Shown in pieces: positions 22,377 through 34,550 of a stretch of 64,000 bases of DNA (position 1 is its first letter; every line of letters begins with the position of its first letter). The position numbers and the translations under genes were made by a program. The notes beneath the pieces are model-generated. The model was not told the DNA's origin, did no database searches, and saw only the letters and a program-made list of their open reading frames with translations. Where the stretch lies: contig JAGTWJ010000011.1 in NCBI GenBank assembly GCA_020064725.1, positions 1,240,001-1,304,000 of the forward strand, given 5' to 3'. The stretch comes from Drechslerella dactyloides (lineage: Eukaryota > Ascomycota > Orbiliomycetes > Orbiliales > Orbiliaceae).

Positions 22377-23086
22377 ATGCCAGCCTGGGGCTCCTCCATA
22401 CCAAACCTGGGCCTCGGCCTGCCAACCCGCCTGCTCGCCAGCCCCGCCGCCTCCATCCTCCTCCCCGTCGCACTCGGTACCCAGACCCTTCCATCCGTCC
22501 ACTCATCCATATACTATCAAAACCAATCCCAGATGCTAATTGTACTGTACAAACAGGCTCAGCAGTCGGCTGGTCCCTAAGCCGTACTTCACCCCACCAC
22601 CCCACCATAAATATAATCCCCCACTAAGGTATAAATATATATCTAGCATCCCTCACCCGCAAAACCTACGAATCGCTAAAACAACCACCCCTCCGCCCGC
22701 CTTCCTACATCTTCGCACCAGCCTGGACCCTCCTCTACACCCTAATGGGCTACAGCATCCACCACTTCCACTCCAACCACGCCCTCCACCCGTCTTTCCC
22801 CGCCACGTCCGCCCTGTTCTCCGTCCAACTCGGCCTGAACCTCCTGTGGACCCCCCTCTTCTTTGGCCTGGAACAGCCGGCGTTGGCACTCGCTGATATC
22901 GTCGCGCTAGGCGGCTGTATCACCGCCCTCACGGCGAATTATTTCGCAGCGGGCGATAATGTTGCGGGCTGGTGCATGGTGCCGTATGTAGCTTGGGTTT
23001 CGTTCGCGACGTATCTTAACGTTGGCGTCGGCGTGCTGAACGGGTGGGATCTACGCTCCAAGCGTGCCGATACAAAAAAGGAGTAA
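22377..23086 (+). CDS. tspO: TspO/MBR (peripheral benzodiazepine receptor-like) membrane protein
   Basis: Five-helix membrane protein family that binds porphyrins and sterols. Exons 22377..22476, 22557..22583, 22647..23086; 189 codons with the stop. The middle exon is only 27 nt; it supplies GSAVGWSLS and both flanking introns keep phase 1. Family signatures: YESLKQPPLRPPSYIFAPAW (the conserved P-P-x-x-x-F-x-P-x-W segment), TLLYTLMGYS, LGLNLLWTPLFFGL, and the helix-5 region PYVAWVSFATYLNVGVGVLN. Helices span roughly residues 17-38, 63-83, 99-119, 126-145 and 153-175. The protein ends with a basic KRADTKKE tail. Function in fungi is poorly defined; probably ER or mitochondrial outer membrane. 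Confidence 0.9.
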
Positions 23087-23907
23087 CCCCATTCTATATA
23101 TACTTAACCTAGGTATATGTATGTATGAAGTGCTTAGTGGTCGTACGGGGGAGATTGTTCCTTGATTCTAAGCTGCAGCTATCTACGCATCCGTCCTATA
23201 TACCACACCGTAACCCTCGTGCACGACGAACGAAACGGAAACGGAAACGAACGAACGATCCCGAACAATGGAACGTTAACGGAAACACTCTATCTTACAT
23301 ACGTGCATACATACAATCCTCGCAGACAGACACAATCCAGTCCAGTGTAAAGCACCGTCCTAAACTGTCGTCGTCCGCGAAGCTCGACCGGGGGATATAA
23401 AGTAAGAAAGTAATTACAAGAAGTGGAAGGAAGAGTATCGTATCGTATCGTATCGTGGTCGGGGTGAATTTCGAAGTAAGGAGAGAAATATAAAAGCAAC
23501 AAGACGGAGAAAATGGAATGTACAGTCGTGTATCAAACGATAACAAACGGGGGAAAGGAAAAGAAACTCCGTGATAGATGTCTTTTGAGTGTTGTGGGCG
23601 GGTGTATATAGTAGGGTCGTGTGCGTCCGTATTGCGTTCGAGCTTCCATTGTATCCATCCGATCGTTATGGCTAGCCAATTCCTCCCTCTTTGAGAGTGG
23701 GAATATCGGACCACCTCCCTCACCCTTCTCGTCAATTTTTGTTTTTTCTTTCTAGCTTTATTTTTCCTTCTTCACCTCGGAACTCCCATCTCGCCATTCT
23801 CCCTCATCGTAACGAGCGATCGATCGCACTTCCTCTACCTATACCCCATTGCGATTCGCAAGTAAGCATCTCCCGTCGAAAATGGAGATTAGAGATCGAG
23901 GTGCTGC
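23087..23907. other. Convergent 3' region with pentanucleotide repeat
   Basis: Lies between the 3' ends of tspO (plus) and the RRM gene (minus). A+T-rich; contains the (gtatc)n microsatellite at 23435-23456. No gene seen. Confidence 0.45.
23435..23456. repeat. (GTATC)4 microsatellite
   Basis: Four perfect copies of a 5-bp unit plus two bases in non-coding DNA. Confidence 0.9.
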
Positions 23908-25152
23908 TTACTCGTTCGACGGGTTGATGAACGAGCGTCCGGGGCCGCTGCCGCCGGTCGTGCCCCGCTGCGGGCTGGTACGAGTGTAATCGATCCGGAT
24001 CTGTCGGCCGTAGACCGTCTTGTTCTCCAAGACCTGTTTTGCCGCCTCCGCGCTCGGAACGTCGACAAAGTCCGCGTGCGCAAATCCTCTCGGCTGGCCG
24101 GTTCTCCTACATACACATAACCATTGTTAGCACTCTAAACATACCCCCAAACATACACACAAATAGACCGGTCGAACGAAAAGATGGGATGAATAGGCAG
24201 GACTGGGGAAGGAAGGACCTACCGGTCAATGGCGACGCGGACGTCGGTGCAGTTGCGAATATCGGCAAACAGCTCGTTCAAATCCTTATCCGTGATATCG
24301 AACGACAAGTTCCCGATGAACAGCGTCCGAGACGGCGGGTTCGGCTCCATCCCGTCGCCGCCGCGGTCCGGCCGCAGAACGTACTGCACGTTTATGCGGC
24401 GGCCGTCGACGATGAGGCCGTGCATCTTCGTGACGGCCTGCGTTGCCGCGCCCTGCTCCTCAAACTCGACGTAGCCAAACCTATCCCACCGAAAATGACC
24501 GCACCGTCAGCACCTGCCACTAGAAAATAATCGTATTCACGTATTGTTGTATGAAGGTAGGGAGGGAGGGAGGGGGAACGCACCCCTTCGACAGCCCGCG
24601 CGGGTCGTAGATGACCTTGGCGCCCACAACCTTGCCGAACTCCGAAAACTCCCGCTCGAGATCCTCCCCGCGGATGCCGTACGAAATGTTGCCGACGTAA
24701 ATCTTCTTCGTCGGATTCAGCGGCTCCCCGTCGAACCCGCGGTGTTCGGGCATCATCTGCGGGGCGCCAGGCGCACCCTCACTGCTCGTCGTCATCCGTC
24801 GCTGCTGCTGCTGCTGCGTTACCGTCGACGGCAGGATCCGCGAGAACGGCGGGGAGGCGCGGACGGGCGCCGACACCGCAGCGTGGTCCGACAGCGTCGC
24901 GACGGCTTGGAAGGCGCGGGCCCGCTGTTGCTGCAGCACGGGTGGCGCGATATAGATCGCTCCCGGCTTGAGGCTGCGGAAGATCGAGCGGCGGAGGGAC
25001 AGCCTGCATTGTCGAATACGACCGTTAGCCACACACAATCAAATTCGTAGCGGGGCAGCCCCTCCCTCATCGCCATCCACCAGCATCGTCCCAACCGGGT
25101 CCGGCGACGTAGAGGTGGGAAAAGCCAGCCCGTCAAGCGAGTCCACTTACAT
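23908..25152 (-). CDS. Two-RRM RNA-binding protein, likely mitochondrial
   Basis: Exons complement(23908..24106, 24223..24480, 24584..25003, 25151..25152); 293 codons with the stop. RRM1 has RNP2 KIYVGNISYGI and RNP1 KGFGYVEF (across an intron, with the ring positions intact); RRM2 has RTLFIGNLSFDI and RGFAHADF. The N-terminus MLSLRRSIFRSLKPGAIYIA is Arg/Ser-rich with no acidic residue and looks like a mitochondrial presequence. No ATG opens exon 2 in frame before codon 83. Instead, AT at 25152-25151 followed by a GTAAGT donor joins G CTG TCC after a CTAAC branch point and CAG acceptor, giving an ATG split by a 147-nt intron. The tail is Gly/Arg/Ser-rich. The RNA target cannot be told from sequence; if the split start is wrong, translation could begin at the later MTTSSEG. 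Confidence 0.82.
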
Positions 25153-25785
25153 CTTCTCAACAAGCTCCTACAACCCGAAGAAAAAGAAAGAAAGAAAAGA
25201 AATTCAATCGACCGATTGGCGCGACGGACAGCGAGCGATTGGGCCGGACGGGTACGGTACAGCGTACGCACGTATGTATGTATCGACGAGAGCGAGGAGC
25301 GGGAATGCGTGACGTGCGTGACGGAAGGAAGGGGTGCGGACAGACACGATGAATCGCCAACGATCGATGTGGGTGGTGGAGAGGAAGGGAAAATGGAAGT
25401 CTCGGTAAAACTTTTTTTATACCAACGCCGCCGGCACAAGCGCCTGAGACAAGATTCTGCCCGTCCGCTGGAAGGACGTGGAAAATTTCTGCAACACCGC
25501 AACACCAAAATCCCCCACCATCTGTGCATACGATGTAGACCACCAGTACTTTGTATACTACGAGCATTAATTAGGAGGAGAGATTCACGATACTATTCAC
25601 TGTCCGTAATAATGTCCAAGCTACCAGCACATACACACATACATCCCATATCATCCCGAGCTTTTACTCTACCCAGATCAAGCTTGCAAGCAGCCCCGCA
25701 ATAGCACCTGCATCTCACCCACCCACACAAACATCAATCAAAACCGCATCGAAAGATAATAAAAGAGGTAACAGTCTGACTCGCG
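25153..25785. other. RRM gene promoter and transcription-factor 3' region
   Basis: About 630 bp between two minus-strand genes: the promoter of the RRM gene and the 3' untranslated region of the upstream transcription factor. No gene seen. Confidence 0.4.
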
Positions 25786-28700
25786 CTAATTCGACGGCGG
25801 GTCCGGCGCCATCATCGACGCCCACTGCGGCGACGTCGCCTGCGTCTCCGAATTCGCATCGGAAGACCCTAACCCGGGCGCTATCGACCCGGACGACGGC
25901 GACAGCGGCATGTTCCACGCCATCGAATCCGAATTTATCCCCTGTATAAAATTATCCCATTCGTCCTATACATGAACTCACCCAATCAGCAACCCGCACA
26001 CACACGCCATAACGTACCATAGATGGGAAAGTAAGGAAGTAAGTAAGAAGGGTAAGTAAGGAGTGTGCAGCACTCACCCAGCCAAGCCCGCCGGACCCTT
26101 CAATCCCCATCCCCATATTCTGCGCGAAGAACGAAAACGGCACCGACGTCGTCCCCGGCGACGGCGCCTGGTACAGCGGCGTCAGGCCCGTCTTCCCCGT
26201 ATCCATCGGCACAGGCGCCTGCACATTCGCACCGGGAAACCCAGCCGAGAACGTATTCGCCGTCGCCAACGGCGTCAACCCGCCGCTGCTCAGCAAACCG
26301 AGCGAAATCACCGCCGACTGCTCCGACTGCATCGTGTCGTCCTTCGCGACGGCGGAGGAGGCAGCGGTACTCACGCTCGTCGGCTCGGGAGTAGTCGACA
26401 TGGGCTGCGACGCGAACGGCGAGTAGTTGTCCGGCGGCGACTGGCTCGTCGCTTCCGGCCGCGTGACGACGTTGTTGCGCGAGTAGAACTTGATCTTGAC
26501 CTTCTCGATCAGATGCGAGAGGATGACGTGCGCCTTTGCCACTTCCAGGTTATCCGGGAACAGACTGTAGATGTGGCAGGCGCGCTCCAGCACGCGCAGC
26601 ATGTGCTCGTGGTCGCCGCGGCCCATTGTGAAGATCCCCACTGTGCTGTTGTTGAGGTCCGCGGAGGCCTGCCAGACTTCGATCATGATGATGACGGCCG
26701 CGGGGAGGAAGTCGCTTGGCGAAATCGGGTCGATATGGTACAGCGTCTTGTCCTTCTGGTTGTACTATACCGCCCATATCATTAGCAGTGTTATAACCCG
26801 GATTATTCTGTGACGGACTCACCTGCGTATCCCACGCGGTGTACTGGTGGTTCAGCAGCGTCATCGCGCTCTCAAGGCACGCCCGCCGCGACGGCGCGTA
26901 CCGCGGGTTATTCTTCAACCGCAACGTAAAGTACGGCCGATGCATAATCAACAGCGACTTCTGATGCAATATATTCAACCCGTACCGCTGCATGATCAGC
27001 GCCGGGTGGTCGTTCCGCGACTCCTCCAGCGGCCGGAACTTGAGAAACTCGGGCATGGTCGAGTACACCTTGCGTGCCTCAGCGTCCAACCGCAGAATGT
27101 CGTCGTACAACGGCACGGGGCGGATCATATTGATCATTTGCACGGCCTTGCCGAAGACGTTGGCCAGCTTGCTCTTCGCGATCATGTACGACATGGGCGT
27201 GTGCTCGCTCGTCGGCCGCGACGGCGGGAGGACCTTTGAGTCTTCGTCGAACTCGTAGTCGTGCAGGTTGGACGGCAGCGAGGCGTCGGATTCTCCCGCG
27301 CGGACAATTGACGGGAGGCCGATGCGGATGGACTCGAGGAGGTCCATGCAGCAGAGCACGTTCCACAGCCGCCGCCGCATCTCGACGTGGTACGGCGAGA
27401 TGTCGACCTGGAACTTTCGCGAGTCGCGGTGCAGACCCTATTGCGCATGGTCAGTCAGCGCGACCTCCTCTAGAACGTATGATTAGTGGGGACGCACCAT
27501 CGACTGGGCGACTCGGAGGATGAGGCCGAGGTAGAGCCAGAGCTGCTCCGAGGGCGTCTTGTTACGGGCCCAGCCCAGGTATATAATCATCGCCTGGATG
27601 GTATAGAGGCCCGGCTTGTTGGCGTTCAGGCCGAGGATGATGCAGTGCTCAATCGGCAGCTTGTACTGGTCCGATTCCATGCCCATGAGCTCCGGGTCCT
27701 TGTCGAGCCGGCCGAGTCCCATTAGGTCCGCCATGGTGGTCGCCAGAATCGCCATCAGCAGCCCGATCCAGCTCAGCTCGATCTTGGGCGACTGCGGGTT
27801 CTGCCAGAAGGTCGCATACTGCGCACCCAGTTAGACCCAATCGATAATATACAATCACATGTTAAGACATTCAAAGCGTTCTGAGCTTACTTCCTTGCGA
27901 AACGTCGGCCCGTGGAGGATGTGGTACGAGCGGTCAAAGGCGTCAAACCAGTGCTCGACCAGCTTGTCGGCGACGGACTGCGACGGCAGATACTGTATGA
28001 TCTCGTCGCGGGACAGCGACCGCGAGGCGGAAAACGGGAAACAAGTGTTTATGTTCTGTAACTTTGTCCGTTCTTGACACTTTGCTATATTCTCAAACTT
28101 CTCTCTAGTTGCGGCTGCGGAGAAATAATTCTTGACCTCTGCGATCTGTATGCGGCACGAAAGAAATAATTATCAGTCATCGTGGTAGTTAAGAGTACTG
28201 TCCAGAGTAATCGTATAAAACCCACACCATGCAAGCATGCAACCACAAAGGAAAACACCCCCAAACAAAAGAAAGGAAAAGAAAGAAATAAAAGGAAAAG
28301 AAAATGGTAGATAGATGCAAAAAAGAAGATCATGATCACATCACATCGTGTTACCGCATATCACATCACATCATACAACATGCATCATATCGACCAGACT
28401 CCGACCACGCGCGACCGATTCGAACTCGAATGGGGGGTGCCCGCAAACAGCAAGAGGAACCCAAACGTACCTCGCTGAGGACCAGCGCCCAGTGCGACGA
28501 GCCGCGATACATCGACTTGCCCTGCTCCACCTTCATGAACCCTAACTGGCTATATTATAAGAACACCACCAAAAGTCATTTCCCGTTCGACTTGTGCAGC
28601 AGCAGTTGGTGATTATGATGGGAACCAGAACTATTAGAACGGCCTTCGCTCCGCGTACCTTCGCACATCCTCAACATCGTCATCCACTTCCGATCTGATA

Positions 28701-29345
28701 AAATCATGCTCGTCATTATTCGTACCTTCGCTTGTGGTCTCCTCCGTGTGCATCTGCGACCCGTCGTCCTCGACGTCATCCTCTTTCGAGTCCTTCGAGC
28801 CCCGCCGGTCCGGCGCCCCGCTGCCCATCAACGATAGCACCAGGCCTTCCAGCCGGTCGATTCGGGCTTGCATGTCGTCTGGGGAGGCCTTGTCGCCCGC
28901 CGTGTTGGCGCGTCGGTTCCGCGCGGCGAGGGATGCATAGTTGCCTGTGAGGGGAGAAGGTCCGAGCGGGGTTGGGTTAGAGGTATGTTCAATCGATATT
29001 ATCACGGACGAAGTGCAGTCACTCCCTTGATTTTTTGGGGGACTTTGTGGAACAAAAAGGGCTTGAGGGCGTTCTTACAGGATGCGACGTCGTCTCGCTT
29101 TACGCAGTTCTCGCAGGGGTGCTGGCGATTGCACTTGAGTCTGTGGTGGCAGTCGCCGTGATGTCAGAATCGAATGCAACACATGGCGGGCGTAGAAGTA
29201 TGGCGGTGGGATTGGTGGCTACGTACTTTCTGTGGCGGCAGGGTCCACACGAGACCGGTATCCGGTTTCTCTTCCGGATGACCCGGAAGTTGTCGGGGGA
29301 CTGGTGCGTCACCGACGACGACGAGCTCGGCGGATTCGCAGTCAT
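25786..29345 (-). CDS. Zn2Cys6 transcription factor with fungal_trans domain
   Basis: Nine exons: complement(25786..25941, 26078..26764, 26823..27437, 27498..27818, 27891..28145, 28471..28549, 28659..28944, 29079..29140, 29227..29345); 860 codons with the stop. The binuclear zinc cluster is complete and split by an intron: C33-x2-C36-x6-C43-x5-C49-x2-C52-x8-C61 (SCGPCRHRK|LKCNRQHPCENC). A second intron falls inside the codon of Cys61. A short helix DDMQARIDRLEGLVLSL follows as coiled-coil dimerisation region, then an acidic linker, GSSHWALVLSE, and the fungal_trans domain with AFDRSYHILHGPTF, LLMAILATTMADL, VEMRRRLWNVLCCMDLLESI and the helical C-terminal part. The tail is Ser/Pro-rich. It resembles regulators of the cutinase/alkane type in general layout, but I do not assign a target pathway. 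Confidence 0.9.
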
Positions 29346-31511
29346 GCTGTCGTCGGTCGAGGGCTTCGGGAAGCTGTCGAACCGTCAAACGTGGGGGGAA
29401 TCAAGGCGACGTTGAAATCAAATCGCCGTCCGTCTTTCTGCCTGTCTCTTGTATCTTGTTCCGCTATCGACCGTGCGCCGTGGGTGTACCGCTCATGGAC
29501 AGGACCTCGCGATAATATAATACCCAGGACCGCTGCAGTACAAAAGAAAAGATAAAGAGAACGACCGATATCGATACGATATGAATTGGGAGATTGATTG
29601 ATAGAGGAGCTTAAGCAATTGAAGGCGCGGCACAGTGATTAAGTATGCGGATGCACCCAATGCATGGAGCTAAGGCCCTGCAAAGTCCGAAAGGCACGGT
29701 TATGTAATACGGGCACCCGATCGACTCACTCGCTCACACCCGCTCGACGTAATCGGACATCCAAAGCAGCCCTCCTGATCTGATCTGATTGATTGATTAA
29801 GCTTTGGGAGGAGGCGGAAGTCAGAAGGGGAACTCTACTGTGCGAGTCGAGTGGAGAGTGTCAGTGCAGTGGCTGGACGGCGTGGCTCCTTAAATAGAGG
29901 GTATGGCAGCGGAACAAACGTCGTCTGTACGGTAAGGACATCCATGATGGAAAACTCAAAACATCACCGTGCAGAACGGACAGGCATCCGGCTGGTTAAT
30001 TCAGCTGCAGAGCGAACGTGCACTGACCGCAGACGTGTGTCTGTAGTTCCAGACGAAGTAATGCACCCTTCGATCGCCGGTCGGGCTGGGCTGCATCAGA
30101 CGGGCCATGATCTAATTGTAGCGGTGCTCCGACGGTACTCCCAATCCTTCGATCACGGGGTCACTCGACAGGCGACGGGTGGTGACCGCGGTACTTCGAC
30201 CCAGGTATCCCAACGGCAGGAATGTGGCTGCTCTACCTCTCCATACACACCGTGTGTGTAAGTGCATACCTCGCCAGGAGGTGAAAAAACTTTGGGACGG
30301 CGAGCCACAGTTCGCGGACCAATAGCATCGCATCGTCTGTCATTCCTGTAATAAAAACTGTGCATGATTGCATCTCCACCCGGCTCGCTACGTAGCCCCT
30401 AGCTCCAGAGCTACCGCACTGTATCGATACGAGCGAGAGAAAAAACCGGGGAGAGCAAAAGGTGTAGAGCGCTAGCCACGATGTGCTAGGTCATCGTAAA
30501 TGGCAAAGCCACCACCGGCGACATGGGGCGCATGCTCAGGCTGCCGCCGCTGTTATAAATCAGGTCATGTTCTGAGTCACGGCGTGCATGCCGCGCGCGC
30601 GGACTAGTACCGATTCATGCAATATCGCGAGGCCTGATGATATCAGCGCTGCAGGGCCGCGAGCTTTCGTCGGAACCGCACCCGAATATGCTTCTAGTAT
30701 ACTTTCGAGTATAGCAGTATATCCCTTGCGGCGGGAGCCCTCCGCTACCCGTGCATGCAAGCCATATCCAGCCAGCTACATCATCGAGCGAGCTATGTTA
30801 GATCTCTTTTTAGATCGTATCTTCGGCCAAGCTTTATAATTTACCTGTGTTTGAAGGTTGGTTAATTGAATTCGAATTTAATATTCCAGCAGGCCAGATG
30901 TTCGCGCAAACGTTGCAAAGTGTGTGCGACGGCGGCCGTCCGATCGCGTGCTAGCCTGCTGAACGGCGTCCCAAACGGGCCGCCGGTGAGCATATTAATA
31001 CGTATCCGGCCATAAGAGTTAACTTAATTGACTTCACTCCCATCCCGGATCCCAACTGTGCACGCACACCCCACAGCACTACCATTCACCCGCGATATAT
31101 TATGGCTTTCGTATAAGATATTTCGTATCCATACGATAACCATGCCAGTTGGAATCTATAAACTTAGGTTTGTCTCGTAAAGTCAACCAAACTAGATTTA
31201 GCTTCGCACATTGTATATATGCCTGTATACCGCGTCTAGCTCTGACCAGGCGATCAATTCCGAATTCCGATATATCACAACATCTAGAGCCCCGAAGTTT
31301 ACTTGATAGAAGTGGTAAATTCCGTACAGCTACCTAGGTACTTCCTAGGTATATAGCTAATCGATCCCCCCATCATGGCATTCTACGCCCACATCGGTCA
31401 AAACCTGTATTTGCACCAAGCATCTGGCCTGCCGCCGTGGGCGTACCTGATATTCAGCAGCCTCTAGCCTACCATATCACATAATAGCTTTGAAACCACT
31501 CTATCGATATC
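29346..31511. other. Long non-coding stretch
   Basis: About 2.2 kb holding the transcription-factor promoter and the promoter of the small membrane protein at 31512. Composition alternates between C+G- and A+T-rich patches. Only short, unsupported frames; no RNA gene or mobile element recognised. Confidence 0.45.
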
Positions 31512-32330
31512 ATGCCGCTACCGCCGGTGAAGAACGCCATGGCGCTAGCATACTATCTGTTGTTCCTGTCATTATCGACATCGATCACAGGGGTGGCAGC
31601 GCGGCCTTCCCAGGAGTCTCCCCCGAAAACAGAAGAGGAGAAGAAGAAGGAGTGGGAGGATACTAAGGTCTTCCTTGAAACTTTCTGCGGCATAGGTAAG
31701 TGACGATACACATCTTTGTTGATGCGAACTCGATACTGATGACTGATGACATACGTAGTGGGCGCCACCGTCGTCTTCTCCATTTTCCTCTGCTGCTGCA
31801 TCGCCTGCGGGCACCGCAGCGACAAAAGGAAGCAAAGGCGCATCGAGCGCGGGCACGAGCGTCGGATGAATGCTAGCCGGGAGTCGGCATCGAACACTCA
31901 AGCGACTACGGACAGCGCCTTCTCCAAATTCTGGCGCAAATGCAAATTCTGGCAACGACGAAGCGACAACGGTGAATCAACGTCGGATGCTCAAGCGGCC
32001 ACGGACGGCACCCGGCTACACGCTATATACTCGTGGTGGCACCGGATTTGGCGACGAGGAAACGACAGCCAAGCGCCAACAGCGGATACTGAAGCGGCCA
32101 CGGACGACACCCCACTGCGCGAGATGAACTCGAGATGGCACCGACGACGAGAGACAGAGCGCGACGTGCTACCGCCGTACAAGTCGATGGCGTCGTCGTC
32201 GGAGACGCTGAACTCACCCCTGCTGGATTCCGCAGCGCCGATGGACCAGGTGGCCACCATTATGGTCGACACCCAGACGGGGGCCATCCTGCCGAGCGAG
32301 CCGGCGCCAGCGTACAAGCGGCAGCGGTAG
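31512..32330 (+). CDS. Small membrane protein with three cytosolic repeats, unknown function
   Basis: Exons 31512..31695 and 31759..32330 (intron 63 nt, GTAAGT...TAG, phase 1); 252 codons with the stop. Not recognised. The N-terminus has a hydrophobic segment (LAYYLLFLSLSTSITGVA) that can serve as a signal peptide, then a 30-residue charged loop (KTEEEKKKEWEDTK), then one transmembrane helix VVGATVVFSIFLCCCIACGH with a cysteine run at the membrane edge. The tail holds three imperfect copies of a roughly 30-residue unit built on a TDA-type core (NTQATTD, DAQAATD, DTEAATD) followed by a Trp-rich basic helix (FWRKCKFWQRR, WWHRIWRR, RWHRRR). The end is Ser/Pro-rich (VLPPYKSMASSSETLNSPLL). Type I topology with a basic-aromatic juxtamembrane tail is inferred. 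Confidence 0.7.
31896..32150 (+). repeat. Three degenerate tandem repeats in a coding exon
   Basis: DNA copies start near 31900, 31987 and 32089; the best-conserved core is an aagcggccacggac-like string. They encode the TDA-plus-tryptophan units of the small membrane protein. Confidence 0.65.
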
Positions 32331-34550
32331 CGTCTGCCATGGGTCTATAGATCTACTGGTATTGATACTAATGTTAATAATGGATGTGCGAATGCGCTAA
32401 TATATCAAGACGGCCTATAGACGTACATACCGTTTATACTCAGTTGTATGTTGGGAATGTTTGCGATATAATGTAATGTTGGATATAGACCGGAATTAGT
32501 TCAACGGATATGACATGTCAATGAATTGTAATTATCGGATGGCGGGTCGTTAATTTTATTCAATCGATTCCTTTGTTCCTGCTTCTTTGGTGAATTGACC
32601 ATGAACGAACCATGGATCCAAATCGGCCGGGTCGGCTATCGGAATGCAGAGCGGTGCTGTCGAACGGGGAGCTCGCGTAGTGTGCAGGGAAAGAAAGGCG
32701 CAATGCATCGCGTCGCGTTTGCAGTCTGGAATTCAACCCATTTGATCCCGCTGCCTGCCAGCCAGCCACCAACGTCAACCGGTCAATCGGTCAGCGTTTG
32801 CTCGTCAGGCGTGAATACTCGGCGACTTTATCGAAAACGACCAACAGCAGCGTGCAGCATGCAGATGAATACTCCAATCAAACCAACCATCGACGAAATT
32901 TAAACACCCGGATCATATACTATTCCACCTGCCGGGAAAAGTCGTCAATGCCACTGTCATTATACCATCTGCAAACGCACCTGCTTCCATACTCGTTCTC
33001 CTGATTGCAGTTAGTTTTTTACAAGTAGTAATGCAGTTAGCGGTGCACGTCGCGTCGGCCAACCCCTCAAACACGAGGTGAGATTGCAGGACCGCGTGGG
33101 AAAAAACCCCAGAACAGCAGCCCCCTAACTATACTATATCCTTAGTAAGTAATACGCCCAGCGCCAACGCCACGATCTCAGCAGCGCGGGCGGAGGGGGC
33201 GTGCCTGTATCAGATTCTGCAGTGCAGATGCACAATCGGGCCTGGGCGAGCGTCCATGCCCCACGGGCCCACAAGTCGTATTCTGCTGGCAACGTAACTT
33301 CCCCTGCGCCCGGCGGTCCCTTTCAACCTGTAACGTTAGGACCCGATGGTAAGAGGCACCGCGGACGGTTAGCTAACGTCTGCCCGTCCGTCTCTTTGAT
33401 GTGCGGCTGTCTGTCTGTATGTATGTATGTATATTATACAGGTGCATGCATAACGCGACGTGCGGTGGCAGGGAGGCGGTGCGATTGATTGTTTGTGTAT
33501 ACTGTGTATGTTCGTGTCTCGTCGCGTCGACAGGTGCCTGCATAAACTACCTGCATGCATAACATTGGGACAGTACGTAGGACGTACTGGGATTGATGTT
33601 GATGTTGATGTTGGACCTGCGCAACTTGGTTGCTGGGAGCATCGACGGACGGGCTGCCGGGTTGGACCTTGATCGCGGGATGCGTCAACATTGGTATACG
33701 TACAGTCCAAGGTACCGGATACTTCCTACCACGGTGTCTACAAGCATTGCTTTCTGTATCCTGCTGAATGAATAGACACAATGGATTGCACCTGACGTTT
33801 GCGGGCGCGATAGGCCGGACAGGGTAGCTCGCGGGGCTGTCTCAGGTAGATGGGACTTGCTTCATGCTTGCGCGGTGCACAGCTCCCGAATCGATGGGAT
33901 GAGATGGCATCCCTGCCCCGGCGTATTCCCCTAATCCTGCCGACTGCAAGTGTAAGTAAGGATATTATCTGACTTTATATTATCGGGGAGGCGCTGGAAT
34001 GGACTAGCTAGCTCTCTTCTTTGTTTATGGTGAAGGCCGGCATCGTGTAGAGTGTTATATTAATATACCGTCGTCCCTCCCCGCGCTGTCTCCCGCTGCC
34101 TCCCTCCTTTTCTCTCCGTCCTCCCAGAAACTTGTCAGCACTTCAACTACACCTCTTCGCTTCTCTGCGCTCGCTCTCCGACAGCTGTCGCGATAGTCAG
34201 CTCCGGCGTCTTCTCCCGCTTTCCCCGCCTTTTTCTTTTTCGTTCTTTGTCTGGGTAACATTGCTGTATACTGCTAGCTGCATACTTTGCCAACCTGCCC
34301 CTGAGATCAGATCGTGCCTGTCCTGTCCTTCAGCGCATTCCTCCCCGTCGACAGCTACGCGATAGTCGCCCATAAACAGCGGCCAGCCGCATATTAATCA
34401 ACTGCATTCCATCATCCCCTGCCTGCTATTAGTACTCCCTCTGCTCCTCCCTCTTCTCCATCCCATTGATCTCTCCGCCGCATTGCCATTTGCCTCGAAG
34501 ACCGCAATCGACCAATCCAAACCCACAGCCATAATCAAAGAGCGAGCAAA
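32331..34550. other. Long non-coding stretch, CT-rich leader at its right end
   Basis: About 2.2 kb. It contains a (tgta)n run near 33416-33436 and, from about 34070 to 34250, a strongly C/T-rich tract upstream of the NTF2-like gene, typical of an active fungal promoter and 5' leader. No supported gene. Confidence 0.45.
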
